Below, piece after piece: positions 18,409 to 27,200 of a stretch of DNA of 64,000 nt. A program made the position numbers and the translations under genes. Position 1 is the stretch's first letter. Each line of letters opens with the position of its first letter. This stretch comes from Melioribacteraceae bacterium. GTDB lineage: Bacteria; Bacteroidota; Ignavibacteria; Ignavibacteriales; Melioribacteraceae. The stretch is from contig BQMY01000088.1 of NCBI GenBank assembly GCA_022181065.1, positions 1 through 64,000 of the forward strand. The letters run 5' to 3'. The notes below the pieces were generated by a model. The model worked only from the letters and a program-made list of their open reading frames with translations. It did no database searches and was not told where the DNA came from.

Positions 18409-19424
18409 TAATCTCCATTTTCTATAATGGTTTGTACCATAGTTATATAATTTTCGACCGGAACATAATCTGGCACTGAATTGGAAGATCCCGCACACCA
18501 GCCACCTTCCGGCATTGCTTTTTCCATAAATGAAAGTGTAAGTCTTCTCACATCTTCAGTGCTTCCCCGAGCCAAAATATCGACATCAATTCCACCACAA
18601 AATGATATTCTGTCACTATATTGGGTTTTTAACTCAGATATATCCATAGCTTTCGGTTCAATTGGATGTAATGCATTCACTCCGCTGCCGATTATATCTT
18701 CCATCACTTCGAATAGTAGTCCGTCGGTGTGATAGATAAAAGGTTTCTGATGTTCAGCAGCCAACTTCCCTATTTTAGCCAGCATCGGGAAAAATAATTC
18801 GCGGTAAAAATCGGGACTCATCATTAAACCTGTTGAGTATGCTATATCGTCACTGTACCAAAGCACGCCAACATTATCCATCTGAGCCATTGATTCGAAC
18901 ATTGATAGTATCACTTCCTCTACTTTAGTAAACACATCCTTCACCAGTTCGGGATCGGTAAAAGATGCCATCGCGAAATTTTCAAATCCCATCAGTTCCC
19001 ACGCGAGCGTGAAGATATCACCATACTGACCTATAATCCCCATGCCTTCCGGTAGGTCTGAAACCTGTTCAAATCTTGAATAGTCAACATCCTCTATTTT
19101 AAGCCATCTGTAATTTTCAAAATCTTCTCTGCTTGCGATAACTCCGCCCTGTTCCGGAGCCCAAGCCCTGTCAACCTGCTGATTCCCCGATGCCGCCCCA
19201 AAGTTTATATCATAATTGATGATTGGCTGAATTTTAACAAAATCATACCCCATCATATCCATAAACTTTACATCATCATTGACTGAATTTATTTTGTGTC
19301 CCAATAACGCTTCTTTAACTATGGGATGGATTCCCAACTCAATCAACGGCACACAATCAGTTTTACCACCCCTTAATGTGTTGACAAGTCTTCCGAAATC
19401 TCTCTTCCTTTTATCTCTGAACAT
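18405..19424 (-). CDS. Uroporphyrinogen decarboxylase (URO-D) family protein
   Basis: A 339-aa TIM-barrel protein of the URO-D superfamily, more like the corrinoid/coenzyme-M methyltransferase branch than true HemE. It shows the family path PDFYRELFFPMLAKIGKLA, PFIYHTDGLLFEVMEDIIGSG, NALHPIEPKAMDISELK and FCGGIDVDILARGSTEDV. The N-terminus lacks the HemE substrate-binding pattern (RPVWxMRQAG). It starts two bases after the stop of the second DD-peptidase, so it is in that operon. The substrate is unknown. Haem synthesis is unlikely. Confidence 0.8.
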   Translation of the reverse strand: MFRDKRKRDFGRLVNTLRGGKTDCVPLIELGIHPIVKEALLGHKINSVNDDVKFMDMMGYDFVKIQPIINYDINFGAASGNQQVDRAWAPEQGGVIASREDFENYRWLKIEDVDYSRFEQVSDLPEGMGIIGQYGDIFTLAWELMGFENFAMASFTDPELVKDVFTKVEEVILSMFESMAQMDNVGVLWYSDDIAYSTGLMMSPDFYRELFFPMLAKIGKLAAEHQKPFIYHTDGLLFEVMEDIIGSGVNALHPIEPKAMDISELKTQYSDRISFCGGIDVDILARGSTEDVRRLTLSFMEKAMPEGGWCAGSSNSVPDYVPVENYITMVQTIIENGDY

Positions 19425-19426
19425 CG

Positions 19427-20881
19427 TTATTCTGTCTCCGCAAGTTTTAACATTATTTGGGTATGCAGTTTATCAACAGCCCTTCTACTGCCGGAATAAT
19501 TATTCGCGATAAAGGAAAAAGCAATCAGTTCACCCGATTTATTATTCAGATACCCGGTGAAACTGCGTACACGCTCAATTAAACCTGACTTAATACGCGC
19601 GTTTTTTTCGAGAAGAGTTCCGAGTCCCATACGTGAATAATACCCTATGTCATCGGGATCGCCAACAACCGCAAGGGATTTGTTAAAAACCTCGTAATTC
19701 TTTGATTTCGACATATATCCCAGCAACTCACACATCATTTTGGTGGTCACCATGTTGGAACGCGAAAGTCCACAGCCATCATATAATTCAACACCCGACA
19801 CATCAATGTTATTTTTTTGGAGAAAATCTTTTATCAATTTTGTTCCTTCACTATTGGTAGGAGCATCCCCTTTCTCAAGCGCGATAGTTCTCAACAGATG
19901 CTCGGTATAGAGGTTCCACGAAATCTTATTGATGTAGTAAACAATATCAGCAATATACGGTGAAACATGCGTATAAATCACCTTATTAATTTCTGGTCTG
20001 GAGGAAGTGACTATACCCTTCCCTGAGACCTCAATCCCTTTCTCTTTGAGTGAAGATACCATATAATCTGCTGCAAACAATCCGGGATCGGGCATTGAAC
20101 CTTTTATTTTGAATTCATCAACGCCTGCCGGGATTGTTCCTCTTACGACAGCGTTATTCTGGATCGGGGCATTATAAATATAGGCGTTATCCCCGGAACC
20201 AACTTTACCTGTAGTTACGTAATTATCAAATGAGAGCAGAGGTATCGGTGGTTCTGTTCTAGCTATCGTTGTTATATCACCAACTTTTTCGCCCGGCTCA
20301 AACACCAAATAATAAAGGTTATCATTAATAGTTAATCCGCTGGGATATGCTCCATAATAGTTACCCATATCTACCCAGAACCAGTTATCCGGGATTGTCT
20401 CTGTTCCTAATAATCCGGAATACCCGATAACATTTCCTTTTATTTTTTTTATACCGGCAGATTTAATTTTTTCTATAAAGATTGAATAGAGTTCATCCAG
20501 ATTAAGCGAACCTTCTACTCTGTCGGAACCAAGCGTCGGATCACCACCACCAAGTAAAATCAGATCACCTTCGAGAGTGCCGGAGTTATCAATCTTACCA
20601 CTGAACGCTATTTCAGTTTTATACTTGTAATCAGCTCCTAATATCTCCAATGCAGCTGAGGTAGTCACTACTTTTAATCCCGAAGCAGGCGCGAGTCCGA
20701 AGTTTTCGTTTTTATTAAAAAGTACCTCGCCTGAAGATAAATTTATAGCGTAACCGCTCCATTGAGCGTTTTCTAGTTCATCAATATCAATTGTGGAATT
20801 AAGTGAAGAAGTTAAATTTTGAGCAGGCAGATTTGCTATTGCGAAAATAATAAAGCAAAACAGAATTAAAAGTCGGCGCAT
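19427..20881 (-). CDS. dacB: D-alanyl-D-alanine carboxypeptidase/endopeptidase (PBP4 type), second copy
   Basis: Periplasmic S13 peptidase of 484 aa with a normal signal peptide (MRRLLILFCFIIFAIANLPA) in place of the lipobox seen in the 1002-2486 copy. Motifs are SxxK as SGLK (Ser67/Lys70), SxN as SRSN within GCGLSRSNMVTT, and KSG in place of KTG near residue 430 (ARIKSGLIERVRSFTGYL). The KSG variant is compatible with activity in S13 enzymes. A GGAG site precedes the ATG. It is followed with a two-base gap by the URO-D family gene. The two paralogues differ in anchoring, which suggests different locations or substrates. Confidence 0.9.
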   Translation of the reverse strand: MRRLLILFCFIIFAIANLPAQNLTSSLNSTIDIDELENAQWSGYAINLSSGEVLFNKNENFGLAPASGLKVVTTSAALEILGADYKYKTEIAFSGKIDNSGTLEGDLILLGGGDPTLGSDRVEGSLNLDELYSIFIEKIKSAGIKKIKGNVIGYSGLLGTETIPDNWFWVDMGNYYGAYPSGLTINDNLYYLVFEPGEKVGDITTIARTEPPIPLLSFDNYVTTGKVGSGDNAYIYNAPIQNNAVVRGTIPAGVDEFKIKGSMPDPGLFAADYMVSSLKEKGIEVSGKGIVTSSRPEINKVIYTHVSPYIADIVYYINKISWNLYTEHLLRTIALEKGDAPTNSEGTKLIKDFLQKNNIDVSGVELYDGCGLSRSNMVTTKMMCELLGYMSKSKNYEVFNKSLAVVGDPDDIGYYSRMGLGTLLEKNARIKSGLIERVRSFTGYLNNKSGELIAFSFIANNYSGSRRAVDKLHTQIMLKLAETE

Positions 20882-20896
20882 TATTTCTCCAAAAAT

Positions 20897-21145
20897 TTGA
20901 GGGTCGGTGGACCCTGAGATTGTTGAAAAACCTAGTAGTTGATTTTCACGTCCCCCTCACGCCTGAGGCGCACAAGTCCGAAGGGGGAAATCACTCCGCC
21001 AACGGCGGATTTTGTGATGGGGGATGACCAAAAGTCACAAAAAATGTAATAAATCATCCTCCGTCTTCCGACATTCGTCGGAATCCACCTCCTTCAAAGG
21101 AGGAATTTGTAACGAAATGACATTTACAACAGATTGAGGGTCGGT
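20897..21145. repeat. Palindrome-rich spacer bounded by a 12-bp direct repeat
   Basis: TTGAGGGTCGGT occurs at 20897-20908 and again at 21134-21145, 237 bases apart. Each copy is the left part of a small hairpin (GAGGGTC..GACCCT on the left, TTGAGGGT..ACCCTCAA on the right). Between them lie CCCCCT..AGGGGG, ATCACTCCGCC/GGCGGATTTTGTGAT arms and one copy of an ~87-bp structured element. No gene is present between the second DD-peptidase and the esterase. Confidence 0.7.
21018..21104 (-). repeat. Structured intergenic element, copy 1
   Basis: On the minus strand this ~87-bp segment starts TCCTCCTTTGAAGGAGG, then TTCCGAC-GAAT-GTCGGAA, GACGGAGGATGA, and ends GACTTTTGGTCATCCCCC. A second copy (32925-33010) keeps both stems, and the second stem carries a compensatory change (CG to TA). 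It is non-coding. Confidence 0.8.
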
Positions 21146-21189
21146 CAACCCTCAAATATATAAAAATGAAAGGAGACTTACATCCGTTA

Positions 21190-22119
21190 TTACTTTAACA
21201 AGTGATTTTTTATGAAGTCACACAACTGCTTCATTGCGGAAGTCGCTTCCGGAAATATAGGTGAACATACCGGATAGCAATGGAATAATCCTTCACCAAT
21301 TGTAAGATTAACATCAACTCCGGCACTTTTAGCTTTCTCCGCGTATCTTATAGAGTCATCCCTCAATAATTCATCTGAGCCAACAAATATCTGCATCGGT
21401 GGCAAACCGGATAGTTCACCGTATAGTGGTGATATATATGGGTTTTCAGCATCTTCATCCTTTCTGTAATAATCGCTGAAAACAGTCCATGACTCACGCC
21501 ATGTCAGGTAATCTACATCTTCATTGGATGTTAAAGATTCACCCGTATTTTTTAAGTCGGTCCAGGGTGAAAGCGCGACTACACAAGCTGGTAGCTCACT
21601 CTTCTCATCTTTCAGTTTGTTCAGGGTTGACAGCGCAAGACCTCCTCCTGCCGAATCTCCCATAAAAGCAATATCCTCACCTCGATATCCATTATTGAGC
21701 AAATGCTTATAAACTTCCATTGCGTCATTTAATCCCTTGGGAAACGGGTCTTCTGGTGCGAGTCCATAATTAAATGTAAGAGCGGTGATATTGGTTCCGC
21801 TTACTACCTTTGAGACGTGGATCCTGTGACTTTGAGCTGATCCAAGGACATACCCCCCACCGTGAAAATACATTACTATTTTTCCCGGCTGAGGAGTTTC
21901 CGGTGAGAGATACTCTGCATATATCCCTGGAATTTCAGCCTGTCTGATTTTTAATCCTTCAGGTAGTTTTCCAAAAAGGCTTGTTGGTTTTTCCGTTTTT
22001 GCACGAAGCGCCACGATATCGGTATCGGCGGTAATCTCCGGTTTTAACTTTAACTTGAATTGCAGTAAATTTCTGTTCCTCAGCGCAAACTGGAACATTC
22101 TGCTTCTAATACTTGACAT
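21190..22119 (-). CDS. Alpha/beta-hydrolase esterase of the HSL family
   Basis: A 309-aa cytoplasmic carboxylesterase/lipase-like enzyme. The HSL oxyanion motif HGGG is in MYFHGGGYVLGS. The nucleophile is in GDSAGGG (Ser near 155), the acid is the Asp in VGSDELLRDDS near 247, and the His is in GLFHCYPV near 279, giving a full catalytic triad. Short-chain acyl esters are the usual substrates, and the physiological one is unknown. It starts 12 bases after the stop of a TetR regulator and is surely in its operon, so its expression is probably controlled by that repressor. Confidence 0.9.
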   Translation of the reverse strand: MSSIRSRMFQFALRNRNLLQFKLKLKPEITADTDIVALRAKTEKPTSLFGKLPEGLKIRQAEIPGIYAEYLSPETPQPGKIVMYFHGGGYVLGSAQSHRIHVSKVVSGTNITALTFNYGLAPEDPFPKGLNDAMEVYKHLLNNGYRGEDIAFMGDSAGGGLALSTLNKLKDEKSELPACVVALSPWTDLKNTGESLTSNEDVDYLTWRESWTVFSDYYRKDEDAENPYISPLYGELSGLPPMQIFVGSDELLRDDSIRYAEKAKSAGVDVNLTIGEGLFHCYPVCSPIFPEATSAMKQLCDFIKNHLLK

Positions 22120-22131
22120 TTTATTACTCTG

Positions 22132-22734
22132 CTATTTTATAAACATTCTCAAAATTAAATCTACTTCTGGTGGATCGAAATTCTCTTGATGATTCGTTTT
22201 GTATATTGCCAGACCGTTTATCACCGACCAAAACAATAACGCCAATTCATCGGGATCACCATCTTTAATTGTTCCACTATTCTGCCCAGCAGTCATAATT
22301 TCTGCGATTATTTCGTAAGGTTTCCTGTAGTTATTCTCAAGAAACTCTTTAAGTTCATCTGATGAATTTTCTTCAGTGAATGCAAGGGTAACGAGATAAT
22401 GAAACCTGGAATGGTTACCCGAAGTAGTCATCCCCTCGAGTATTTTTTCGAAAGCAAGTTTGATCTTCTCTTCCGGTGGTATTGGCATTTTCATCAGACT
22501 TTCGGAAGCCCCAATCAATCGCTCAAACGCGATTTTAACCAACTCGGTAAAAATTTCTTCTTTCGACTTGTAATAGTGATACATCAAACCGTGCGACATA
22601 CCGGCTTCTTTTGCAATATCGCTTATTTTTGTCGCGCCTAATCCTTTTTGGGTGAATAATTTCAGCGCCGCCGAGTGGATTGTCTCCATCCTTGCTTCAC
22701 GCATCTGATCATTAAGTTCTTTATTTCTAGCCAT
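22132..22734 (-). CDS. TetR/AcrR-family transcriptional regulator
   Basis: A 200-aa one-component repressor. The N-terminal helix-turn-helix spans residues ~20-65 (TIHSAALKLFTQKGLGATKI, SDIAKEAGMSHGLMYHYYKS, KEEIFTELV), followed by an all-helical ligand domain. It is the first gene of a two-gene operon with an HSL esterase, which suggests that an ester or its hydrolysis product is the inducer. An inverted repeat just upstream of the ATG is a likely autoregulatory operator. Confidence 0.9.
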   Translation of the reverse strand: MARNKELNDQMREARMETIHSAALKLFTQKGLGATKISDIAKEAGMSHGLMYHYYKSKEEIFTELVKIAFERLIGASESLMKMPIPPEEKIKLAFEKILEGMTTSGNHSRFHYLVTLAFTEENSSDELKEFLENNYRKPYEIIAEIMTAGQNSGTIKDGDPDELALLFWSVINGLAIYKTNHQENFDPPEVDLILRMFIK

Positions 22735-22745
22735 GCTTCACTCAT

Positions 22746-22763
22746 TGATTGATTTTTCAGTCA
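22746..22763. promoter_or_regulatory. Candidate TetR-family operator
   Basis: The inverted repeat TGATTGA-tttt-TCAGTCA (six of seven pairs match) lies 12-29 bases upstream of the regulator's start codon, where a bound repressor would block transcription or translation initiation. The half-site TGAYTGA is typical of TetR/AcrR operators. Confidence 0.5.
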
Positions 22764-22840
22764 GTTAATATAATCATGAATAAAATTAAATCAAAATAAA
22801 TTTTTGGTGAATTGGCGGGTGTTCTTCTTATCTCTTAAAT

Positions 22841-23160
22841 CCCACGGTTAAAACCATGGGTTAATGCAATCTACCACACCCTTTCGCCGCGGCGAACTCT
22901 CCTAATGATAGGAGAGTGTAACAGGCAGAATAAATGTGGACCTAATTAGTATATGAAACGACCAATAAAAGATGAATGTATGCCCCTTCTCTTGTTGATA
23001 GGAGAAGGGGTATGGGGTTGAGGTCAGGTAACACATGACGCCAGTACGAATCGGGGCTGACAAACTCTTAAGGTCCCTGAGTAACATCGAAGGGCCGGTC
23101 ATTTTACAAGCAGAGACTAATGCCGGTACTTCGACCCGCTCAGCAACCTTTTCCGACGAA
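22841..23160. repeat. Cluster of intergenic palindromes
   Basis: A gene-free spacer made of several short hairpins: CCCACGGTT/AACCATGGG (22841-22860), the perfect 9-bp stem ACTCTCCTA/TAGGAGAGT (22896-22917), and CCCCTTCTC/GAGAAGGGG (22983-23010). GC-rich segments follow (TCGAAGGGCC, ACTTCGACCCGCTCAGCAA). They look like several different repeat families nested at one site. No transposase is present. Confidence 0.65.
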
Positions 23161-23196
23161 ATAAAAAAGCCGGATACTCAATAAAGAATACCCGGC
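23161..23196 (-). terminator. Terminator of the second TonB/PorV operon
   Basis: The stem GCCGGATACTC/GAATACCCGGC (23169-23179 with 23186-23196), with G-U pairs, reads on the minus strand into TTTTTTAT. It is 24 bases after the PorV-like stop codon, mirroring the terminator of cassette 1. Confidence 0.85.
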
Positions 23197-23219
23197 TTCG
23201 CATAAAAATAATATATATC

Positions 23220-24254
23220 CTAGAAGATCAAACCAACATCAAAAAACTGAACGTTTTCCAATCTTCCGAAATCAGCGTAACTGTAGTTAATAAAGACTCT
23301 CAGGTTATCGGCGAATTTATATTTAACACCGCCACCAAGAGTAAGTCCTTCTTCACTATCCTGTTTGAATAATGATTTGTAACCTGCGCGGATGAAGAAC
23401 ATTTCATCGTATGCGAGTTCCAGACCGCTGTTAACGTACTCTGTATTGTCGTTTGGATGAACAGCGTCAACCGCCGCGGTTGCTCTGAAGAAACGATTCT
23501 TGAACACATTCATCGACAGACCGATACGGAAAGTTAGCGGTATATCGTAACTATCCATTTCGTACAACGCGGGTACATTATTTGGACCTGTATCTTCATT
23601 ATTGTTAGGGTCGTAGTTGAACTGTACGTCACGTCCATTCATCTGCATTTTAGATCCAAAGTTAGAGATAGCGGCACCGATCATAAGATCGTTGAATGGA
23701 GTTCTGTAAAGCGTACCGACATCAATTCCGAAACCGGATGCGGCGCTGTTCCAGATTGCTTCGCGAATGTATTTGAAATGAAAACCAAGAGAGAAGCGAT
23801 CTGTTAACATTTTTGCGAAACCGACACCGAGAGAAAGAGAGCTTGCGTCCCAAACCCGTCCGTCACCTTCAGGGTTATCGAAAGTTCTAACTTTGTCTTC
23901 CGGTACTGAAAAGTTGGTAAATGTAAGGAACATCGTTCCAAGATTACCAAGCTGCATTGAACCGGCAGCAAAATCATAATCCATATCAACCAGCCAGTCC
24001 GCATGGTTAAAAGTAACCTGCATATTGCTGGTTGTATTCGCGACACCTGCCGGATTGTAGTAAACATTATAGATGTCCCCGGGTATTGACGTATAAGCGC
24101 CTCCCATACCTATGGCACGGGCACCGGGACCAATTTTTAGAAACTGAGCGGCGGTAGTACCTACTTTCGAAGTACCACCTTCCGGTTGAGCGGAGAGTAT
24201 TGTTACACTCGCCGCCAACATAATAATAAGCAATATTCTATTTGCAATTTTCAT
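23220..24254 (-). CDS. PorV/PorQ-family outer-membrane protein (cassette 2)
   Basis: A 344-aa outer-membrane beta-barrel, paralogue of the 3819-4850 protein. I chose the ATG giving MKIANRILLIIMLAASVTI because GGAGG lies eight bases upstream and the signal peptide starts there. A frame nine codons longer lacks both. The family signature is AAQFLKIGPGARAIGMGGA, then YNVYYNPAGVANT. The barrel ends in VQFFDVGLIF. It is the final gene of the second receptor/cargo/PorV operon, followed by a terminator. Its role as a cargo-dedicated T9SS shuttle is inferred from position. Confidence 0.85.
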   Translation of the reverse strand: MKIANRILLIIMLAASVTILSAQPEGGTSKVGTTAAQFLKIGPGARAIGMGGAYTSIPGDIYNVYYNPAGVANTTSNMQVTFNHADWLVDMDYDFAAGSMQLGNLGTMFLTFTNFSVPEDKVRTFDNPEGDGRVWDASSLSLGVGFAKMLTDRFSLGFHFKYIREAIWNSAASGFGIDVGTLYRTPFNDLMIGAAISNFGSKMQMNGRDVQFNYDPNNNEDTGPNNVPALYEMDSYDIPLTFRIGLSMNVFKNRFFRATAAVDAVHPNDNTEYVNSGLELAYDEMFFIRAGYKSLFKQDSEEGLTLGGGVKYKFADNLRVFINYSYADFGRLENVQFFDVGLIF

Positions 24255-24296
24255 AAATTTTTCCTCCGTCGTAGTAATCATTTATACACGGTATTA

Positions 24297-27200
24297 TTAT
24301 TTAATTACTGCGAATCTGCCAAGTTTTTCACCAACACCCGGTACATCCACATGATAGATATAAACACCATAAGCTATTCTCTGACCTTCAAATGAAAGAA
24401 GATCCCAGGTAGCGATTGATGTCATATCATCTTTTTCAATGGTCTCAACAAGATCACCAGTGATAGTGTAGATCCGGATGGTACATGTTTGCGGCAAATT
24501 CCTGAACTGTAATTGTCTGTCACCTCTCTTATCGGCTGTTCTGCCCGGTTCTTCAGCCGGAGAGTATGCCACATAAGGATTAGGTACGACGAATATTTCA
24601 TTTAATTCAGGTGCTGCAACCTCAACTTTGAATTCGGCTGCCTGAGTAGTGAACTCATATCTGTCACCGGCTTCAAATGGTTTTGAGGTTTTAACTGTAT
24701 AAATGTCACCGTCAGACGGGAAGACCAAATCAGCTGCCGGAACAACAGAATCTGCCGGGATCGCGAAGATCACTTCGTAAGCAGTGTTAAATCCAGTTTC
24801 GCCGGTCGGCTGGAGAAGAATTGATTCACCCCAGTCCCATCTACCGTTATTTTTCTTGCTTGGTAAAGTTTCAACTATTCTGTAAGTAGCTTTTTTCTCA
24901 TCAAGTCCGGTTTTCGACGCACTCAACTCAAGCGCGTAAACTTCAAATGGGCAAGCTGATAATTGACCTGTTGTGTTAAAAACAGAATCGCCTATATTTT
25001 CCCAGCTACCATCAGCGAGAGTATCAACATCTTTCCATCTGATTTCCCAATCGGCTCTGTAATCAGCGAAATTACCGATTGTAGCTTCTCTTGTACTCGT
25101 CTTGACATTGATATCAGGGTTACTGAACTCTGAGTTAGGCTCATCTATTCCTAGAATATCATTGGCAAGATATATTTTCATACCATCAAATGACGGATTT
25201 GAATCGAGTAGTTCAAATTTGTCACTTCCCCTAACAGGATAGTAACTGTATGTAACTGTGAATACCTCATCGCGTGGTAATGAACCAGAAGCACTACCTT
25301 TTATTCTGCCGGCTTCATAGTTAACAACATAGTTCGAGGAATTAACAACCGTTCCCCCGGCCGTTTTTACAACAACCGAGCCATCCTTAATGTTAAGATT
25401 ACCCAACGCGACATAAACAGTATCATCAGAAACAATTGTTTCGGTTACACCGGTTGAGTCAAGTACATCATACATTGTATCACCTGTAAACTGAACAACA
25501 TATGTTTTTTCATCCTGAACTTTCAGATCATCCATGACTTTAATTAAAACATCGCCTGTAGAATTACCCAATACCTGATCAGGCACACCGGCAGCTCCAA
25601 CTTCAGCGGGGATAACACCTGCAGCGTATGTTCCCGGAACAACTTCAGCTGTATTTGTATCGAATGTCAATTCACCTGTAATAGGATCGCGAAGGATTAC
25701 TGATTGAGTTTCTGATGGAGGAAGCTCACTACCGGGAACGATAGACCCGCCATCATAAGCAACAACTGCATAATAATATTTAATTCCGTTTGTTACTGAC
25801 GAATCTACCCATTCATGTACGAGTCCGCCTTCATCATCAGGCTCACCGATATAATATTTAACAGCGCGCCCCTGATATTCAACAGGATGGAACCCATTAA
25901 CGTATGAAGCACGATCAGCTTCAGGAATTACGATATGCCACTGCGCTCTTTCACCAGTTTGAGGATTTGTGTATGCATCACCGAGAAACGCGTTTCCACG
26001 TCCGTCTGTGATAGTTACTACATCACTAAATGTATAATCTCTACTTCTGTAAATTTTGTATCCCATAAAGTCTTTTTCACCGGTAAGCGGATCAATTGAT
26101 TCTTCCGCGCGTGAATCCCAGTAAAGAGTAACTTTACCGTCACCCGGTACAACTTCAACAATTGGTTTTGCCGGAGGCTGAGCAAAACGATAATCAGCTT
26201 CAAGAATTTTCGTTGAAGTTTCGGCGTTAAGGATCAGGTCCTGAATGTTGTTACCAAAAAGGATACACATTGAGAAACGCTGAGTTTCTCCAATTTCAAG
26301 CCTTGTTGGACCGGTACCAAAGTTAAAAACATTGTCACCGGCTGTGAGTAGAAGTTCCTGACCGGCGGTATCAATCTTGCCAGCGGATAACCATTCCCAC
26401 ATCAACGGATCATTCAACGGTACGTTGGGAAGTGAGTTTGTGTACTGAGCAGCGTGGAATGATGTAAGACCTATCTGATCAGACTCGGAGATATCTCTCA
26501 AGCCGAATTGAGGTTCGGAACCAGCCCATTTGTAACCGGCAATTCTATCTTCACTGAATGCTTCACCCAGATCATAAATGTTATTATCATCGGCATCAAG
26601 ATACCAACCCTGTGATGGTTTGCCGTCGCCTTCACCAAAATCGGGACCGGGATAGTTTGGAGAATCAGGACCGATACCATCTATACCAAGGTCATCACGA
26701 TCCGGATCCCAGTCACCATCTTCATCACCTTCGTAACGAATTTTAGGAGCACCGAAAATTGCTGTATATTTAACTACATCCGTAATACCTGTTGTAAGTG
26801 GAAGTGTTACACCGTCAATATATCTTCCTGCGGCATTATCAGGTGTTTCATCTGTTATACCATCATCATCGTTATCCTGACCGTCGTTAGCTTCGGAAGG
26901 AGATTCAAGAAACTTCCAGCCAAAATAACCTGTTTTTCTGTCACCGATACCACTCTGGTCTCTATCCCAGGCATAAACCATATTTCTGGCGCGCTGTGGG
27001 AAATCGATCGGCTGAAGTGTAAAACCTTCAGCGTCAACAAAACCGGCAAGGTCGTCTGCGTAGTCGGATGTACCACCAACATGAGGATCGCCATGCATAC
27101 CAAAGTAAACTTCATTGAGCGGCTTTTCACTTGAATTGGTTACAGAATAAACGAGGAACATAATATCTTCAGCTAACGGGTTGTTAAACTGAATGATACG

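Noticed and set aside
18405-19424. HemE (true uroporphyrinogen decarboxylase)
   Set aside because: The N-terminal substrate-binding pattern of HemE is absent and the gene sits with a cell-wall peptidase. It is kept as a URO-D family protein of unknown substrate.
22902-23102. 66-codon minus-strand frame upstream of the TetR operon
   Set aside because: It is made entirely of palindromic repeat sequence with no ribosome-binding site.
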